64,000 nt of DNA from Alteribacillus sp. YIM 98480 (GTDB lineage: Bacteria; Bacillota; Bacilli; Bacillales; Marinococcaceae): contig NZ_VTOK01000001.1 of NCBI RefSeq assembly GCF_009765375.1, positions 434,001-498,000 of the forward strand. The letters run 5' to 3'. The notes beneath the pieces are model-generated. The model had not been told where the DNA came from, made no database searches, and was given only the letters and a program-made list of their open reading frames with translations. How positions within the stretch are numbered: the first letter of the stretch is position 1; each line of letters opens with the position of its first letter. The position numbers were made by a program, and so were the translations under genes. This document shows, piece by piece, positions 7,034 through 16,581 of this stretch.

Positions 7034-8674
7034 ATGACTAATAAAAAAGACAAGATCATTAAATTAGACGCAGTTGTCGTAGGAGCAGGGTTTTCGGGGT
7101 TGTATATGCTTTATCGCCTACGGGAAGCTGGTTTTAGTACGAGAGTGTTCGAAGCAGCAGATGGTGTAGGCGGTGTATGGCATAAAAACCGTTATCCTGG
7201 AGCTCGTTGTGACAATGAAAGTATAGATTATAACTTTACTTTCTCTGAAGAACTTTTCAAGGAATGGAATTGGTCACATAAATTTTCCGAACAATCTGAA
7301 ATATTAGATTACCTTAATTACGTGGCTGATAAGTTTGATTTACGTCGCGATATTCAGCTCAATACTCGAATTACTGCTGCTCATTATGATGAGGAAATTA
7401 ATAGGTGGAATATTCAAACGGATGAAGGAAGTACACTATCTGCAAAGTACTTTATTTCAGGAGCAGGCTGCTTATCTGCTGCTAACATTCCTAAGTTTAA
7501 AGGTTTAGATAGCTTTGATGGTGAGTGGTATCACACTGGAAACTGGCCAAAGGAAAAAGTAAACTTCAAGGGGAAACGAGTTGGAGTTATAGGGACTGGA
7601 TCCACTGGTGTTCAACTCATCCCAGCTATTGCAGAAGAGGTAGACCATCTTACTGTTTTCCAGCGGACACCACAATACAGTGTGCCAGCAAGGAACCATC
7701 CATATGACCCAGAATATTTAAAACAAGTGAAAGACAATTTCAGTGAGTTTAAGCGTAAAAGGCGATATTCCTTTGGTGGATTTCCAAATGATGTGGAAGC
7801 TAGACCATCAGCACTAAAAGATACTCCAGAAGAGCGAGAGAAGCTGTACGAGGCTGCTTGGCAAAAAGGTGCGGTGAGCAGCTTTTTCTTGGAAACGTAC
7901 GAAGATTTAACGGTAAACGAAGAAGCAAATGAAACATTGGCAGCGTTTATCCGTAAAAAAATCAGGGAGATCGTCAAAGACCCTGAACTGGCTGAGAAAT
8001 TAATGCCAACCTATTATTATGGTACGAAACGACCGATTCAGGATACGAATTATTATGAAACCTATAACCGTGAAAATGTTTCTTTGGTAGATGTGAAGGC
8101 AAAACCTATTGTTGAAATTACACCAAAAGGAATTCGAACAACCGATGGTGAGTATGAACTGGACATTATTGTTTTTGCTACAGGTTATGACGCGATGACA
8201 GGTTCATTATTTAAAATTGATATTCGTGGTAAAGATGGGATAACACTTAAAGAAAAATGGGAAGATGGGGAGCAAGTAAAAACATATCTTGGTATTGCAA
8301 CTTCTGGCTTCCCTAATATGTTTATGATTACAGGTCCTGAAAGTCCTTCTGTACTAAGTAATGTACCCACTTCTATTGAACAGCACGTAGAATGGATATC
8401 AGATTGTATCGAATATCTTCGAGAAAATGAAATGAATATCTTTGAGGCAAAAGAAGAAGCTGAAGAAGAATGGAGCAAGCATTGTCGGGAGGTAGCCGAA
8501 GCTACTCTCTTTACAAAGACTGATTCTTGGTATCTCGGTGCGAATGTTGCTGGTAAACCAAGGAGATTCCTCATATATCTTGGCGGGGTTGGACCATATC
8601 GCGAGAAATGCAGTGAAGTTGCGGCTAAGGGCTATGAAGGATTCTCACTGCGGAGCTCACTAAAAAAGGCTTGA
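7034..8674 (+). CDS. Baeyer-Villiger-type flavin monooxygenase (cyclohexanone/ketone monooxygenase-like)
   Basis: At 546 residues it matches cyclohexanone-monooxygenase size. It carries a first Rossmann motif VVGAGFSGLYMLYRL (FAD), the RYPGARCDNES segment, the BVMO fingerprint FDGEWYHTGNWP near residue 158, and the second Rossmann motif GVIGTGSTGVQLIPA (NADPH). Late motifs FATGYDAMTG and MITGPESPS are also present. It inserts oxygen next to a carbonyl to make an ester or lactone. The start at 7034 has GGGAGGAA upstream, preferred over 6998. Substrate (linear or cyclic ketone, steroid) cannot be told from sequence. A terminator follows. Confidence 0.92.
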   Translation: MTNKKDKIIKLDAVVVGAGFSGLYMLYRLREAGFSTRVFEAADGVGGVWHKNRYPGARCDNESIDYNFTFSEELFKEWNWSHKFSEQSEILDYLNYVADKFDLRRDIQLNTRITAAHYDEEINRWNIQTDEGSTLSAKYFISGAGCLSAANIPKFKGLDSFDGEWYHTGNWPKEKVNFKGKRVGVIGTGSTGVQLIPAIAEEVDHLTVFQRTPQYSVPARNHPYDPEYLKQVKDNFSEFKRKRRYSFGGFPNDVEARPSALKDTPEEREKLYEAAWQKGAVSSFFLETYEDLTVNEEANETLAAFIRKKIREIVKDPELAEKLMPTYYYGTKRPIQDTNYYETYNRENVSLVDVKAKPIVEITPKGIRTTDGEYELDIIVFATGYDAMTGSLFKIDIRGKDGITLKEKWEDGEQVKTYLGIATSGFPNMFMITGPESPSVLSNVPTSIEQHVEWISDCIEYLRENEMNIFEAKEEAEEEWSKHCREVAEATLFTKTDSWYLGANVAGKPRRFLIYLGGVGPYREKCSEVAAKGYEGFSLRSSLKKA

Positions 8675-8702
8675 ATACTCTAAAAAGATAAAAAAACGGA
8701 GG

Positions 8703-8738
8703 CTGCCTGTTTCCAAACATAGGGAACAGGCAGTTTAA
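8703..8738 (+). terminator. Rho-independent terminator after the BVMO gene
   Basis: CTGCCTGTTTCC pairs with GGGAACAGGCAG (11 of 12, one G-T pair) around a seven-base loop, followed by TTTAACATTTT. Confidence 0.75.
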
Positions 8739-8831
8739 CATTTTAGCTTAGTTGTTAGATAACCAGATGAATATTAAAAATGAGGAAATTATAAAATTAA
8801 TACACAAAATAATTAGAGGTTAACCGATTAA

Positions 8832-9128
8832 TTGATGATGGAGTTAAAAGAGCAGAAAAAGAAAAGTAATAAGAAAGTGTTTACAGGAGATTTAGCAGTG
8901 ATGAATGAAGATGGTTATTTCTTTATCGTTGGAAGAAAAAAAGACTTAATTATTGCGAGCGGTTACAGTGTCTGCCCATCAGAAGCCGAGGAAGTAATCT
9001 GTCAGCATACTGCGATAAAAAAAGCGTGTGTGTTCGGATTACCGAGTGCTTACCGTGGAGAAACAGTGAACGCTGTAATCGTTTCAAATCCCCATACATT
9101 AGACGAAACGGCAGATATTGCTTTTTGA
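8832..9128 (+). pseudogene. C-terminal fragment of an acyl-CoA synthetase (AMP-binding family)
   Basis: About 80 residues match only the C-terminal lid of long-chain acyl-CoA ligases: TGDLAVMNEDGYFFIVGRKKD, IIASGYSVCPSEAEEV (usual family form SGyNVyPxExE), then ACVFGLPSAYRGETVNAVIV. The large adenylate-forming N-terminal domain is missing and the end runs into another broken gene. Clearly a remnant, probably of the fatty-acid or ketone-derived acyl-CoA activation step. Confidence 0.85.
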
Positions 9129-9457
9129 TTTGGCTCGCAAAACTTGGTAAAACACCGATTCTCTTAAAAAAGAAATCTCTGGATTTGTAGCAAATCGAAT
9201 GCTTGGAAATCTAATGAACGAAGCTATATATCTTTACGAAAATGAATATGCTACTGCAGAAGAAATAAACCTTGCTTGTACAAAAGCATTGAATCATCCA
9301 ATCGGCCCGTTTGCTCTCATTGATTTAATAGGGCTTGATTTTCACAACGTCCGTTTGCAGCGTTAGAAGAGTCAGAAAAACCTTCTTTATTTTTTCTATG
9401 AGCGGCATGGTGAACTAGGCTGAAACCGGAAAAGGTTTTTACGTATATCCCTAACTA
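9129..9457 (+). pseudogene. Remnant of 3-hydroxyacyl-CoA dehydrogenase (C-terminal domain, frameshifted)
   Basis: Segments in shifted frames give LAKLGKTPILLKK, then GFVANRMLGNLMNEAIYLYE and LNHPIGPFALIDLIGLDF, and finally ETGKGFYVYP followed by TAA at about 9455. This is the family order of the HCDH C-terminal domain, including the terminal TGKGFYxYP. At least three frame disruptions and a missing NAD domain show it is dead. It is followed immediately by an intact enoyl-CoA hydratase gene, the common operon partner. Confidence 0.85.
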
Positions 9458-9476
9458 ATAGCTAGGAGTGAAGCAA

Positions 9477-10256
9477 ATGAAATTTAATCATATTTTACTA
9501 GAAAAAGAAGAACAGCTGGCGTTTATTACTATTAATCGACCGGAAGTACGAAATGCAATAAATGCAGATACGTTAGATGAAATACTCGCTGCTCTTGAAC
9601 AGGTAGGTCAAGATGAGGAAGCAGCATGCGTCGTATTCACAGGCAGCGGAGAAAAGTCTTTTGCGGCGGGAGCTGATATTTCCCAGCTTGAGGAAAAGTC
9701 CAGCATAGACATATTACATTCAAATGGTATGCAGGAAGTTTATGATAAAATTGAAAGTTTTGAAAAACCAACGATCGCAATGGTTAATGGCCTAGCACTT
9801 GGTGGAGGTTGTGAACTTGCTATGTCCTGCGATATTAGGATTGCATCGAAAAAAGCCAAATTCGGTCTTCCCGAGCTGAATTTATCTATTATTCCAGGAG
9901 CGGGCGGCACTCAACGGTTAGCTAGATTAATAGGAAAAGGAAAAGCAATGGAATGGATTCTTACTGGTAAAATTGTCCCACCGGAAGAAGCATACCAGTT
10001 TGGTTTAGTTAGTGAGGTGACAGAACCCGCTGAATTACTCACAAAAACGAAAGAATGGGCAAGTTCCATTATGGAAAAAGGACCATTGGCCGTTCGACTA
10101 GCAAAGCTTTCTGTCAATCTGGGATATGAAACAGATATGAAAACAGGCCTTGCTATTGAAAAACTATCCCAAGCGGTACTGTTTGATTCAGATGATAAAA
10201 CAGAAGGGACTAGAGCATTTTTAGAAAAAAGAAAGCCGTCGTTTAAAGGCAGTTAA
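9477..10256 (+). CDS. Enoyl-CoA hydratase/isomerase (crotonase family)
   Basis: The 259-residue protein has crotonase hallmarks: oxyanion-hole segments FAAGADISQLEE and NGLALGGGCELAMSCD, and both catalytic glutamates in the expected places (GLPELNLSIIPGAGGTQRL, where the first Glu follows LP, and the other near the GGGCE block). It should hydrate trans-2-enoyl-CoA in beta-oxidation. Start 9477 has TAGGAGTG upstream. Its upstream partners (acyl-CoA ligase and HCDH) have decayed, so it is the surviving member of a former operon and probably works with enzymes encoded elsewhere. Confidence 0.9.
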   Translation: MKFNHILLEKEEQLAFITINRPEVRNAINADTLDEILAALEQVGQDEEAACVVFTGSGEKSFAAGADISQLEEKSSIDILHSNGMQEVYDKIESFEKPTIAMVNGLALGGGCELAMSCDIRIASKKAKFGLPELNLSIIPGAGGTQRLARLIGKGKAMEWILTGKIVPPEEAYQFGLVSEVTEPAELLTKTKEWASSIMEKGPLAVRLAKLSVNLGYETDMKTGLAIEKLSQAVLFDSDDKTEGTRAFLEKRKPSFKGS

Positions 10257-10283
10257 AAAAATGAAATTTTCCCGTATCTAAGG

Positions 10284-10310
10284 TTGTCCTGAATTTGGAC
10301 AATCTTTTTT
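10284..10310 (+). terminator. Rho-independent terminator after the enoyl-CoA hydratase
   Basis: TTGTCC pairs with GGACAA, followed by TCTTTTTT. Repeat A1 starts directly at the end of the T-tract. Confidence 0.75.
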
Positions 10311-10312
10311 AA

Positions 10313-10472
10313 AAGGTAAGAAATTATAAAGATTTAGCGTTTTTGATGTCTAGCTCAAGCGCCTACTCGCTCGAGATTCCTTCGATTCGTCAATGGAAAG
10401 CAAAGATCAGCTTCCCATATGCCGACCCTCCAGGACTTGTCGCTCGTGAGCAAGGCGGTTGCGCTTTTCTTA
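10313..10472 (+). repeat. Dispersed repeat family A, copy A1
   Basis: About 160 bp beginning AAGGTAAGAAATTATAAA and ending GCGCTTTTCTTA. The A pattern has outer arms AGCGCAAGCGCC...GGCGCTTGCGCT (here with one changed base in each arm), an inner hairpin GGAAAGC..GCTTTCC, and a CCTCCAGGACTTGTCGCTCG block. This copy follows the echA terminator and is followed by repeat B2. Confidence 0.85.
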
Positions 10473-10576
10473 TATTAAAGGAATATTTACCTTTGTTAAA
10501 GGATCAAAGTTATAAGTGAAACTACGACTTCTGCCATAAAAACTTGGCGATAAGTCAGTAAGTCGAGTTTTTCTAA
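10473..10576 (+). repeat. Dispersed repeat family B, copy B2
   Basis: Directly abuts A1. It contains TTAAAGGATCAAAGTTATAAG, a GCCAT block, AACTTGGCGATAAG and GAGTTTTTCTAAA, as in B1 and B3. The remaining ~120 bases before the iron alcohol dehydrogenase show no gene. Confidence 0.7.
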
Positions 10577-10700
10577 AATCCAGAAGAACTTTGTAAAAGA
10601 TTGCTGTAAGAAGGAGAATTCTAATGAAAGCAAGAATGAATTAGTAACAAACCCGGCTTAACATTTTTCAGATTTCTTTTGACTAGAAAGGAAGAGGTCA

Positions 10701-11846
10701 TTGATCACAAAGTTTATAGCTCCTGAAATTATCTTTGGTGAAGAGGCTATACAGCAAACAGGCGAGAGTTTTCTCCGCCTCGGTGCTCAAAGAGTATTAA
10801 TTGTAAGTGATCCAGGTGTGGCAGAAGCAGGCTGGACAGAAAAAGCAATACATAGTCTTACTGAAGCTTCATTAACATGTATATCCTACTTTGAAGCGAC
10901 GACAAATCCGCAAGTGAAAGAAGTGGAAAAAGGAGCACAAATCTATATAGAGAATGAATGTGACGCTGTACTTGGGGTAGGCGGGGGAAGTGCACTTGAT
11001 GTGGCAAAAGCGATAGCTGTATTAGTTAGCAATGGAGGAAAAATAGAAGATTATGAAGGCATTGATAAAATAAAAAAGCCTCTTCCTCCAACTATAATGA
11101 TTTCCACTACATCTGGCTCTGGCTCAGAGGTATCTCAATTTGCCATTATTTTAGATCCGGCTCGAAAAAAGAAAATGACAATTGTTTCGAAGTCACTTGT
11201 TCCAGATATTGCCATCATCGATCCCTTTACATTGATGACCAAGGATAGCTTATTAACAGCTGCTACTGGTCTAGATGTGTTAACTCATGCAATTGAAGCT
11301 TATGTTAGTGTAGCGGCAACTCCGTTAACAGATGTACAAGCGGTCCGTTCAATGGAATTGGCAGAACGATACTTACGTCCCTCTGTAGCTTCAAAAACAA
11401 ATTTGGAAGCAAAAAAAGCAATGGCGATGTCAAGTTTGCAGGCAGGATTAGCTTTTTCGAACGCCATACTTGGTGCAGTTCATGCAATGTCACATGCGAT
11501 CGGAGGGCAGTATGAGCTTTCACACGGGGAAATTAACAGCATTTTACTGCCTCATGTCATGGAGTTCAATTTTATTGCAGCACCAGAACGGTTCGCACAT
11601 ATTGGAACTATTTTTTGTAAACAAGAGTACACCGATAACCGAATAGATTATGGACGTGGTGCGATAGCAGCGATTAGGAATTTAGCAGACGATATTGGAG
11701 CACCTAAAACGCTGCGTGAAGCTGGCTTGAAAAAACCTGATTATGAGTTGATGGCTGACATTGCTCTTAATGACGCATGTATGGTAACAAATCCAAGAGA
11801 TGTTACAAAGAAAGACATCGAACAATTATTACAAAATGCTTATTAA
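10701..11846 (+). CDS. Iron-containing alcohol dehydrogenase
   Basis: The 381-residue protein is a full-length group III alcohol dehydrogenase: the NAD-binding GVGGGSALDVAKAIAV near residues 93-108, TTSGSGSEV, and the metal-binding His cluster AVHAMSHAIGGQYELSHGE near 258-276. It would oxidise an alcohol to an aldehyde or ketone, or the reverse. The TTG start at 10701 follows AGGAAGAGG. It is directly followed by the sensor kinase gene with 14 bases between, so the three genes to 14935 are likely one transcript. Confidence 0.9.
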   Translation: MITKFIAPEIIFGEEAIQQTGESFLRLGAQRVLIVSDPGVAEAGWTEKAIHSLTEASLTCISYFEATTNPQVKEVEKGAQIYIENECDAVLGVGGGSALDVAKAIAVLVSNGGKIEDYEGIDKIKKPLPPTIMISTTSGSGSEVSQFAIILDPARKKKMTIVSKSLVPDIAIIDPFTLMTKDSLLTAATGLDVLTHAIEAYVSVAATPLTDVQAVRSMELAERYLRPSVASKTNLEAKKAMAMSSLQAGLAFSNAILGAVHAMSHAIGGQYELSHGEINSILLPHVMEFNFIAAPERFAHIGTIFCKQEYTDNRIDYGRGAIAAIRNLADDIGAPKTLREAGLKKPDYELMADIALNDACMVTNPRDVTKKDIEQLLQNAY

Positions 11847-11860
11847 AAAGGAGAAGAAGC

Positions 11861-13513
11861 ATGTTTCACGAAAAGGAAGCAGTCATTGAGAAGCTGACTG
11901 GTGTGAAGTCCTCTAAAAAGAGTTATTATACAGAGCTTAAAAGAACGATTGCAGAGTTAGAAAGAAAAAATAAAAAATTAGAAATTTTGAGCGACATCGC
12001 AAAAGGGTTTCATGTACACCGGCCTATACAGGAATCACTTGAACGGGTTATAAGCCAATTATATGATATGTATCCTATGCAGCGAATCAGTCTTTCCTTA
12101 TTAATAGATGGAGAACTTCAACTGCAAAGCATGTATCCTGAAATTTTAGCACCATTTCCGGTGGGGACTATTTTTCCAAAGGAAAAATCCTTATATTGGA
12201 AAGCTGCGGAGAGAGATATTATTGTTATTCATGAATTTGATGAATCTACTATTCATTTTAAAGAAGAAATAGCTCTAGCTCGTATTAATATTTACCATCT
12301 CTGTATTGTTCCGTTGATTGTGAAAGAAGAATTGGTAGGCGTTCTTTCCTTTGGCAGTGAAAATAGAATAAACTATGACATTTCTGATATAGAGTTTTTA
12401 AGACAGCTTTCTGATCATTTAGCGGTCCTGGTCGAAAATGCAAGATTATATCAAGCGGTGCTGCAAGGAAGAGATGAATGGGAGCAAACGTTTCAAGCTG
12501 TAGCTGACATTTTAATTTTAACGGATCGAAATCAGCGGATTGTACGATGCAATAAAGCGGCTAATGATTTTTTTCATGTAGAAGAGTTGATTGGGCGTTC
12601 TTTCCATGAATTAATATGCAGGGAATCTCACCATCCCTGTCCTTTTGAAGATAGCTTTTATACAAACGAAATGAAAAACTATCAGTTAACAGTACAACCG
12701 GAAAGAGTTTGTGATATCCAAACGTTTCCCGTAATCGACGAAACACAAACAAGCATTGGAATGGTTATCTACATAAAAGATGTTACAGAAAAAATAAGAA
12801 CGCAGGCACAATTACAGCATTCTGGAAAACTGGCGGCCATCGGAGAAATGGCAGCTGGGGTTGCACATGAATTAAATAGTCCGCTTACAGCTATTTTAGG
12901 GAATACACAATTACTGAAACGTTCATTGGGACGAGAAAATACAAACTATAATCTAGTCGAGGGTATTGAGAGAAGTGGAAATCGCTGCAAAACCACTATT
13001 AAAAATTTATTATCTTTTTCTAGACCTGAAAAAAATGAAACAACACAGTGTTCATTTCAACAAGCAGCAGAAGATGTATTAAGTTTAATTGGCTTTCAAA
13101 TTGAAAGAGAACAAATTACGATTAATAAGAAGTTCGCTCCTGACCTTCCTTCTATTGAAGGCAGTCCGCATCAAATAGAACAGATTTTAATTAATTTATT
13201 ATTAAACGCCAAAGATGCTCTTTTGAGTAAAAAAGATTATAAAAGAATCATAACAATAGAGACCGGTATAATGGAACACGCTCAGGAAAAAGGGAATTAC
13301 ATTTGTGTTAAAGATAATGGAATTGGAATGGAAGAAAACGTTATGAACAATATATTCAAACCTTTTTATTCAACAAAATATAAACAAAAAGGCACCGGAC
13401 TTGGACTTTCAGTCAGCATAGATATTGCTAAATCACATAATGGCACAATATTAGTAAGCAGTAAAAAAGGAAGCGGGAGTGAGTTTACCCTTTGGCTTCC
13501 AGAAAGGGGGTAG
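11861..13513 (+). CDS. Soluble sensor histidine kinase with GAF and PAS domains
   Basis: About 550 residues without membrane segments. Order: short coiled coil (about 20-60), GAF domain (about 60-200), PAS domain (about 210-315), HisKA with phospho-acceptor His in AAGVAHELNSPLTAI, and HATPase with N-box NLLLNAKDAL, DNGIGM and GTGLGLSVS. The start at 11861 is preferred because AAAAGGAGAAG precedes it. Lack of membrane helices points to sensing a cytosolic metabolite, as in NtrB-like kinases. The sigma-54 activator gene follows after three bases. Its ligand is unknown, plausibly a substrate of the surrounding pathway. Confidence 0.92.
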   Translation: MFHEKEAVIEKLTGVKSSKKSYYTELKRTIAELERKNKKLEILSDIAKGFHVHRPIQESLERVISQLYDMYPMQRISLSLLIDGELQLQSMYPEILAPFPVGTIFPKEKSLYWKAAERDIIVIHEFDESTIHFKEEIALARINIYHLCIVPLIVKEELVGVLSFGSENRINYDISDIEFLRQLSDHLAVLVENARLYQAVLQGRDEWEQTFQAVADILILTDRNQRIVRCNKAANDFFHVEELIGRSFHELICRESHHPCPFEDSFYTNEMKNYQLTVQPERVCDIQTFPVIDETQTSIGMVIYIKDVTEKIRTQAQLQHSGKLAAIGEMAAGVAHELNSPLTAILGNTQLLKRSLGRENTNYNLVEGIERSGNRCKTTIKNLLSFSRPEKNETTQCSFQQAAEDVLSLIGFQIEREQITINKKFAPDLPSIEGSPHQIEQILINLLLNAKDALLSKKDYKRIITIETGIMEHAQEKGNYICVKDNGIGMEENVMNNIFKPFYSTKYKQKGTGLGLSVSIDIAKSHNGTILVSSKKGSGSEFTLWLPERG

Positions 13514-13516
13514 TCC

Positions 13517-14935
13517 ATGAATATACTTACGATTGATGATGATAGAGAAATTTTAGATTTTTTTCATCATTTATTTCATCAAAAGGGTCATCAGTTATAC
13601 TTTGCGCATGATAAAAGCTCAACAGAGAAGGCAATCAAGCACACTTCGCTAGAAATTGCGTTTATCGATTTGAAGCTGCCTGATGTATCTGGTTTACAAC
13701 TACTAAAAAAAGTGAAACAAGCACACCCAGCATGCAAAGTAGTGATGATGACTGGATACAGTACGGTACAGACCGCTGTCGAAGCAATTAAGCTTGGAGC
13801 GGAAGACTACATTGAAAAGCCGTTTGAAGACATAACGCTTATAGAAAAAGTGATTCAGCCTGAAAATGATGAACAGGATATTGACTCTTACATTCAGCTT
13901 GCCAAAAATTCTGGATTGATTGTTGGAAAAAGCCAGCGCATGAAAGAGGTTGTACGTATTGCCTCAAAGTTTGCGACGAAAAACCTCAACATATTGATTG
14001 ATGGAGAAACGGGAACTGGTAAAGAAGTGATGGCAAGATATATACACGAAGCTTCTAGTAAGCATAAGAATGAAGGGCCTTTCCTTGCTTTAAATTGCGG
14101 GGCTGTCGCAGAACAAATATTAGAGAGTGAACTATTTGGTCATGAAACTGGAGCATTTACAGGAGCTGTGAAAACCCGTAAAGGATATTTCGAACTTGCT
14201 TCTAATGGAACACTCCTTCTTGATGAAATTGGAGAAGCAAGTATGCCTATTCAAGTTAAATTGCTAAGGGTCTTAGAATCTAGAGAATTTATGAGAGTCG
14301 GCGGGGAAAAAACCCTGCGCACAGGTGCACGTATTTTAGCTGCAACGAACCGTGATTTACGAAAAGAAGTGGAAAAAAACCGGTTTAGGGAGGACTTGTT
14401 ATTTAGACTTGAAGCTGTAACGATAACTATACCGCCTTTGCGGGAAAGAAAAGAAGATTTGTTAGAGATTTCCTATTTTATTTTGAATAAAGAAGGCTTT
14501 TCTCATCTTACATTAAGTGAAGAGGCTTTGGAGCTTTTGTATGAACATGACTGGCCCGGAAATATTAGGGAATTGACAAACGTATTAGTAAGGGGAGCAG
14601 CAGAATTAGAGGAAAACATTAATGTTATTCTTCCTAGTCATTTATATATTCCTTTAAATGTATCAATAGTAAAGGACCAAAACAATTTTGTAGAAAGAGA
14701 GAACAGCGGACCAATTTCTGCTCAGTGGAAGGCAGAAATATTGAAACGTATAGACAGAGGAAATTCCTTGAATTTGTCTCATGTTATGGAAGATATGAAA
14801 AAGGCGGAATTACAAGTGAGCAGAGAAATTGCAAAGAAAGCACTTCATTCCGCCAATGGCAGCCAAAAAGAGGCAGCTGAGAAGTTAGGGGTGACCCCAA
14901 GAAAATTAAGGTATATTTTAAATGAAAAGATGTAA
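13517..14935 (+). CDS. Sigma-54-dependent response regulator (NtrC family)
   Basis: The 472-residue protein has a receiver domain (DDDRE near the start, phospho-acceptor in FIDLKLPD), a sigma-54-interaction AAA+ domain with Walker A GETGTGKE, the GAFTGA loop (ETGAFTGAVKTRKG), Walker B LLLDEIGEA and arginine-finger region, and a C-terminal Fis-type helix-turn-helix GSQKEAAEKLGVTPRKLRYIL. Intact GAFTGA means it can contact sigma-54 (SigL). A consensus -24/-12 promoter lies upstream of the adjacent dehydrogenase pair, the obvious target. Confidence 0.95.
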   Translation: MNILTIDDDREILDFFHHLFHQKGHQLYFAHDKSSTEKAIKHTSLEIAFIDLKLPDVSGLQLLKKVKQAHPACKVVMMTGYSTVQTAVEAIKLGAEDYIEKPFEDITLIEKVIQPENDEQDIDSYIQLAKNSGLIVGKSQRMKEVVRIASKFATKNLNILIDGETGTGKEVMARYIHEASSKHKNEGPFLALNCGAVAEQILESELFGHETGAFTGAVKTRKGYFELASNGTLLLDEIGEASMPIQVKLLRVLESREFMRVGGEKTLRTGARILAATNRDLRKEVEKNRFREDLLFRLEAVTITIPPLRERKEDLLEISYFILNKEGFSHLTLSEEALELLYEHDWPGNIRELTNVLVRGAAELEENINVILPSHLYIPLNVSIVKDQNNFVERENSGPISAQWKAEILKRIDRGNSLNLSHVMEDMKKAELQVSREIAKKALHSANGSQKEAAEKLGVTPRKLRYILNEKM

Positions 14936-14960
14936 CTTGAATGATCATCGCTATGCAGAA

Positions 14961-14993
14961 AGGAGCAGTCCTCTCGTTCGACTGCTCCTTTGG
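14961..14993 (+). terminator. Bidirectional terminator between the response regulator and aldehyde dehydrogenase
   Basis: AGGAGCAGTC pairs perfectly with GACTGCTCCT around a nine-base loop, with T-rich flanks. It sits in a 63-base gap between converging genes and can serve both. Confidence 0.8.
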
Positions 14994-14998
14994 CATTA

Positions 14999-16519
14999 TT
15001 AAAAGAATCCAAGTTTATTTTCACTGTAACTGACGAGTAAATTTTTCGTTTGTTGGTAATGGGACAGCATCATTTGATGATTTTCCCTGCCGATGCCGGA
15101 CTTTTTGTATCCTCCAAATGCAGCATGAGCGGGATAATCGTGATAACAATTTGTCCAGACTCTTCCGGCTTGAATATTTCGGCCAAAGCGGTAAGCCTGG
15201 TTAATATTTCTGGTCCATACTCCTGCCCCGAGACCGTACAACGTGTTGTTGGCCATTTCTAAAGCTTGCTGGGGGGTGTCAAAAGTGGTTACAGAAACAA
15301 CCGGCCCAAATATCTCTTCCTGAAAAATCCGCATACGGTTATTACCTTTAAAAATAGTCGGCTGAATGTAATATCCGTTCTCTAACTCTCCGCTCTTTAT
15401 TTGTTTCTCTCCACCTATAAGACATTCTGCTCCTTCTTTTTTGCCAATATCGAGATAAGACATGATTTTCTCCATTTGTTCTTGAGAAGCCTGGGCTCCC
15501 ATCATTGTTTCCGTATCAAAAGGATGACCAGTCTTAATAGCTTCTACCCGAGCAAGGGCTCTTTCCATAAAATCGTCATAGATGGAAGACTGTATTAATG
15601 CACGGGAAGGACAAGTACATACTTCTCCTTGATTTAAGGCAAACATGACAAATCCTTCTACAGCTTTATCTAGATAGGCATCATCGTTTTCCATTACATC
15701 ATCAAAAAATATGTTCGGAGATTTTCCACCCAATTCTAATGTGACGGGAATAATATTTTCTGATGCGTATTGCATGATCAACCTTCCCGTAGTGGTTTCT
15801 CCGGTAAAGGCTACTTTTTGAATTCTGCTGCTTGAAGCTAGTGGTTTACCTGCTTCAACTCCAAAACCGTTAACAATATTCAAGACTCCTGGAGGGAGAA
15901 GGTCTGCTACAATTTCCAGCCAAATCATAATAGAAGCAGGAGTTTGTTCAGCGGGTTTTAATACAATGGTATTTCCTGCTGCAAGAGCAGGAGCAATTTT
16001 CCATGAAGCCATAAGCAAGGGGAAATTCCATGGTATAATTTGGCCGACAACGCCAAGCGGCTCGTGAAAATGATAAGCAACAGTGTCCTCAGATATTTGA
16101 GAAAGTGAACCTTCTTGTGATCGAATTGCACTAGCAAAATATCGGAAATGGTCGATCGCTAAAGGAATGTCAGCGTTCAAAGTTTCTCGTATGGCTTTGC
16201 CGTTGTCCCACGATTCAGCTAAAGCGAGTTCTTCTGTATGTTGTTCCATTCGGTCTGCAATTTTAAGAAGGATATTTGCACGTTCTGTTGGCGAGTATGC
16301 AGCCCATACATTTTTGACACTATGTGCAGCATCCAGGGCTAGTTCAATATCTTCTGAGGAAGAACGAGCGATTTCAGAAAAAACTTCTCCTGTAACCGGC
16401 GTGACATTTTCAAAATAATCCCCTTTTAAAGGAGGTTTCCATTCTCCATTGATAAAGTTATCATATTTTGATTGAAATGATATAAGAGCATTCTTCGTAT
16501 TTGGACTAGCGTAACGCAT
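14999..16519 (-). CDS. NAD-dependent aldehyde dehydrogenase
   Basis: The 506-residue protein is a full [14 protein letters not shown], the cofactor [16 protein letters not shown], the general base in [10 protein letters not shown], catalytic Cys in [11 protein letters not shown], and [10 protein letters not shown]. The start at 16519 follows AAAGGAG; a longer reading to 16567 would run through the upstream gene's terminator-like region. It lies 62 bases after the zinc alcohol dehydrogenase, so the pair would take a primary alcohol to the acid. This ALDH type is close to acetaldehyde-oxidising enzymes of Bacillus (inference). Confidence 0.93.
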   Translation of the reverse strand: MRYASPNTKNALISFQSKYDNFINGEWKPPLKGDYFENVTPVTGEVFSEIARSSSEDIELALDAAHSVKNVWAAYSPTERANILLKIADRMEQHTEELALAESWDNGKAIRETLNADIPLAIDHFRYFASAIRSQEGSLSQISEDTVAYHFHEPLGVVGQIIPWNFPLLMASWKIAPALAAGNTIVLKPAEQTPASIMIWLEIVADLLPPGVLNIVNGFGVEAGKPLASSSRIQKVAFTGETTTGRLIMQYASENIIPVTLELGGKSPNIFFDDVMENDDAYLDKAVEGFVMFALNQGEVCTCPSRALIQSSIYDDFMERALARVEAIKTGHPFDTETMMGAQASQEQMEKIMSYLDIGKKEGAECLIGGEKQIKSGELENGYYIQPTIFKGNNRMRIFQEEIFGPVVSVTTFDTPQQALEMANNTLYGLGAGVWTRNINQAYRFGRNIQAGRVWTNCYHDYPAHAAFGGYKKSGIGRENHQMMLSHYQQTKNLLVSYSENKLGFF

Positions 16520-16581
16520 AAGTATATAACTCCTTTCTAAGGGAAGGGTGCACCAAAAGTTTTGCACCCTTTATAAGCTCA

